Below, in pieces: positions 63,969 through 64,000 of a DNA stretch of 64,000 nucleotides; the first letter of the stretch is position 1, and each line of letters starts with the position of its first letter. The position numbers were made by a program, and so were the translations under genes. This DNA is from Candidatus Saccharibacteria bacterium oral taxon 488 (GTDB lineage: Bacteria > Patescibacteriota > Saccharimonadia > Saccharimonadales > Saccharimonadaceae): assembly GCA_010202465.1 (NCBI GenBank), contig CP047919.1:310001-374000 (forward strand). The letters run 5' to 3'. The notes under the pieces are model-generated. The model was not told the origin of the DNA, ran no database searches, and saw only the letters and a list, made by a program, of their open reading frames with translations.

Positions 63969-64000
63969 CCTGCCCGCGGGCATGTATTAAAACAGCGCCA

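Overview
The window looks like a chromosomal piece of a Candidatus Saccharibacteria (TM7/CPR) genome. This rests on gene content and style: a compact genome of very short intergenic gaps, ATGA overlaps, no biosynthetic operons, a complete F-type ATP synthase, tandem VanY-type peptidases, a sortase, DUF3048 and PEGA envelope proteins, Pro/Thr-rich two-component proteins, and dnaX/dnaB/recR in reduced forms. TGA is a normal stop (used by many genes), so this is not the SR1/Gracilibacteria recoding lineage. Species identity is inference.

Layout. 1-10.3 kb: frameshifted 5' part of cysS, a Nudix gene, der, a pseudouridine synthase, a histidine kinase/response regulator pair and a MacB-like ABC exporter. 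10.4-16.2 kb: an AT-rich accessory patch with two paralogous unknown proteins, a PLD-like protein, truncated remnants, a twice-frameshifted kinase pseudogene and a large serine recombinase lacking its catalytic N-terminus, abutting tRNA-Glu(CTC). 16.2-36.9 kb: a second two-component pair, gltX, envelope proteins (DUF3048, PEGA, sortase, two VanY), tRNA-Leu(CAA), xthA, two GT4 glycosyltransferases, smpB and an ABC-F protein. 36.9-44.0 kb: the atp operon (I-B-E-F-H-A-G, a Nudix gene, D-C). 44.1-64 kb: dusB, fic, a structured-RNA locus with a tRNA-like end and a 58-aa zinc-ribbon protein, a frameshifted helicase-nuclease, a P-type ATPase, a DHH phosphoesterase, a second ABC exporter, recR, ebfC, a GT39-like protein, dnaB and dnaX.

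Two unexplained systems stand out. (1) Three loci (about 2.0, 4.0 and 54.1 kb) share a nearly identical promoter block (TTGACA, 17 bp, TATATA inside a palindrome). Two of them drive small membrane proteins preceded by a structured leader that can hide the ribosome binding site and followed by a ~115-nt cloverleaf-like RNA; the two RNA copies show compensatory changes and G-U pairs that only work on the gene strand. The third drives a 137-aa protein whose leader repeats a sequence of its 3' hairpin. The architecture recalls type I toxin/antitoxin or other RNA-regulated small-protein loci. (2) Palindromic sequences sit in frame inside conserved genes (der, the ABC-F gene, dusB, the helicase, the P-type ATPase, an ABC permease), adding or replacing about 20-60 residues. 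Two of them share an 18-nt hairpin. They resemble in concept the Rickettsia palindromic elements.

Many genes start six bases after an extended -10 element (TGCTATAAT-N6-ATG), which predicts widespread leaderless transcripts.
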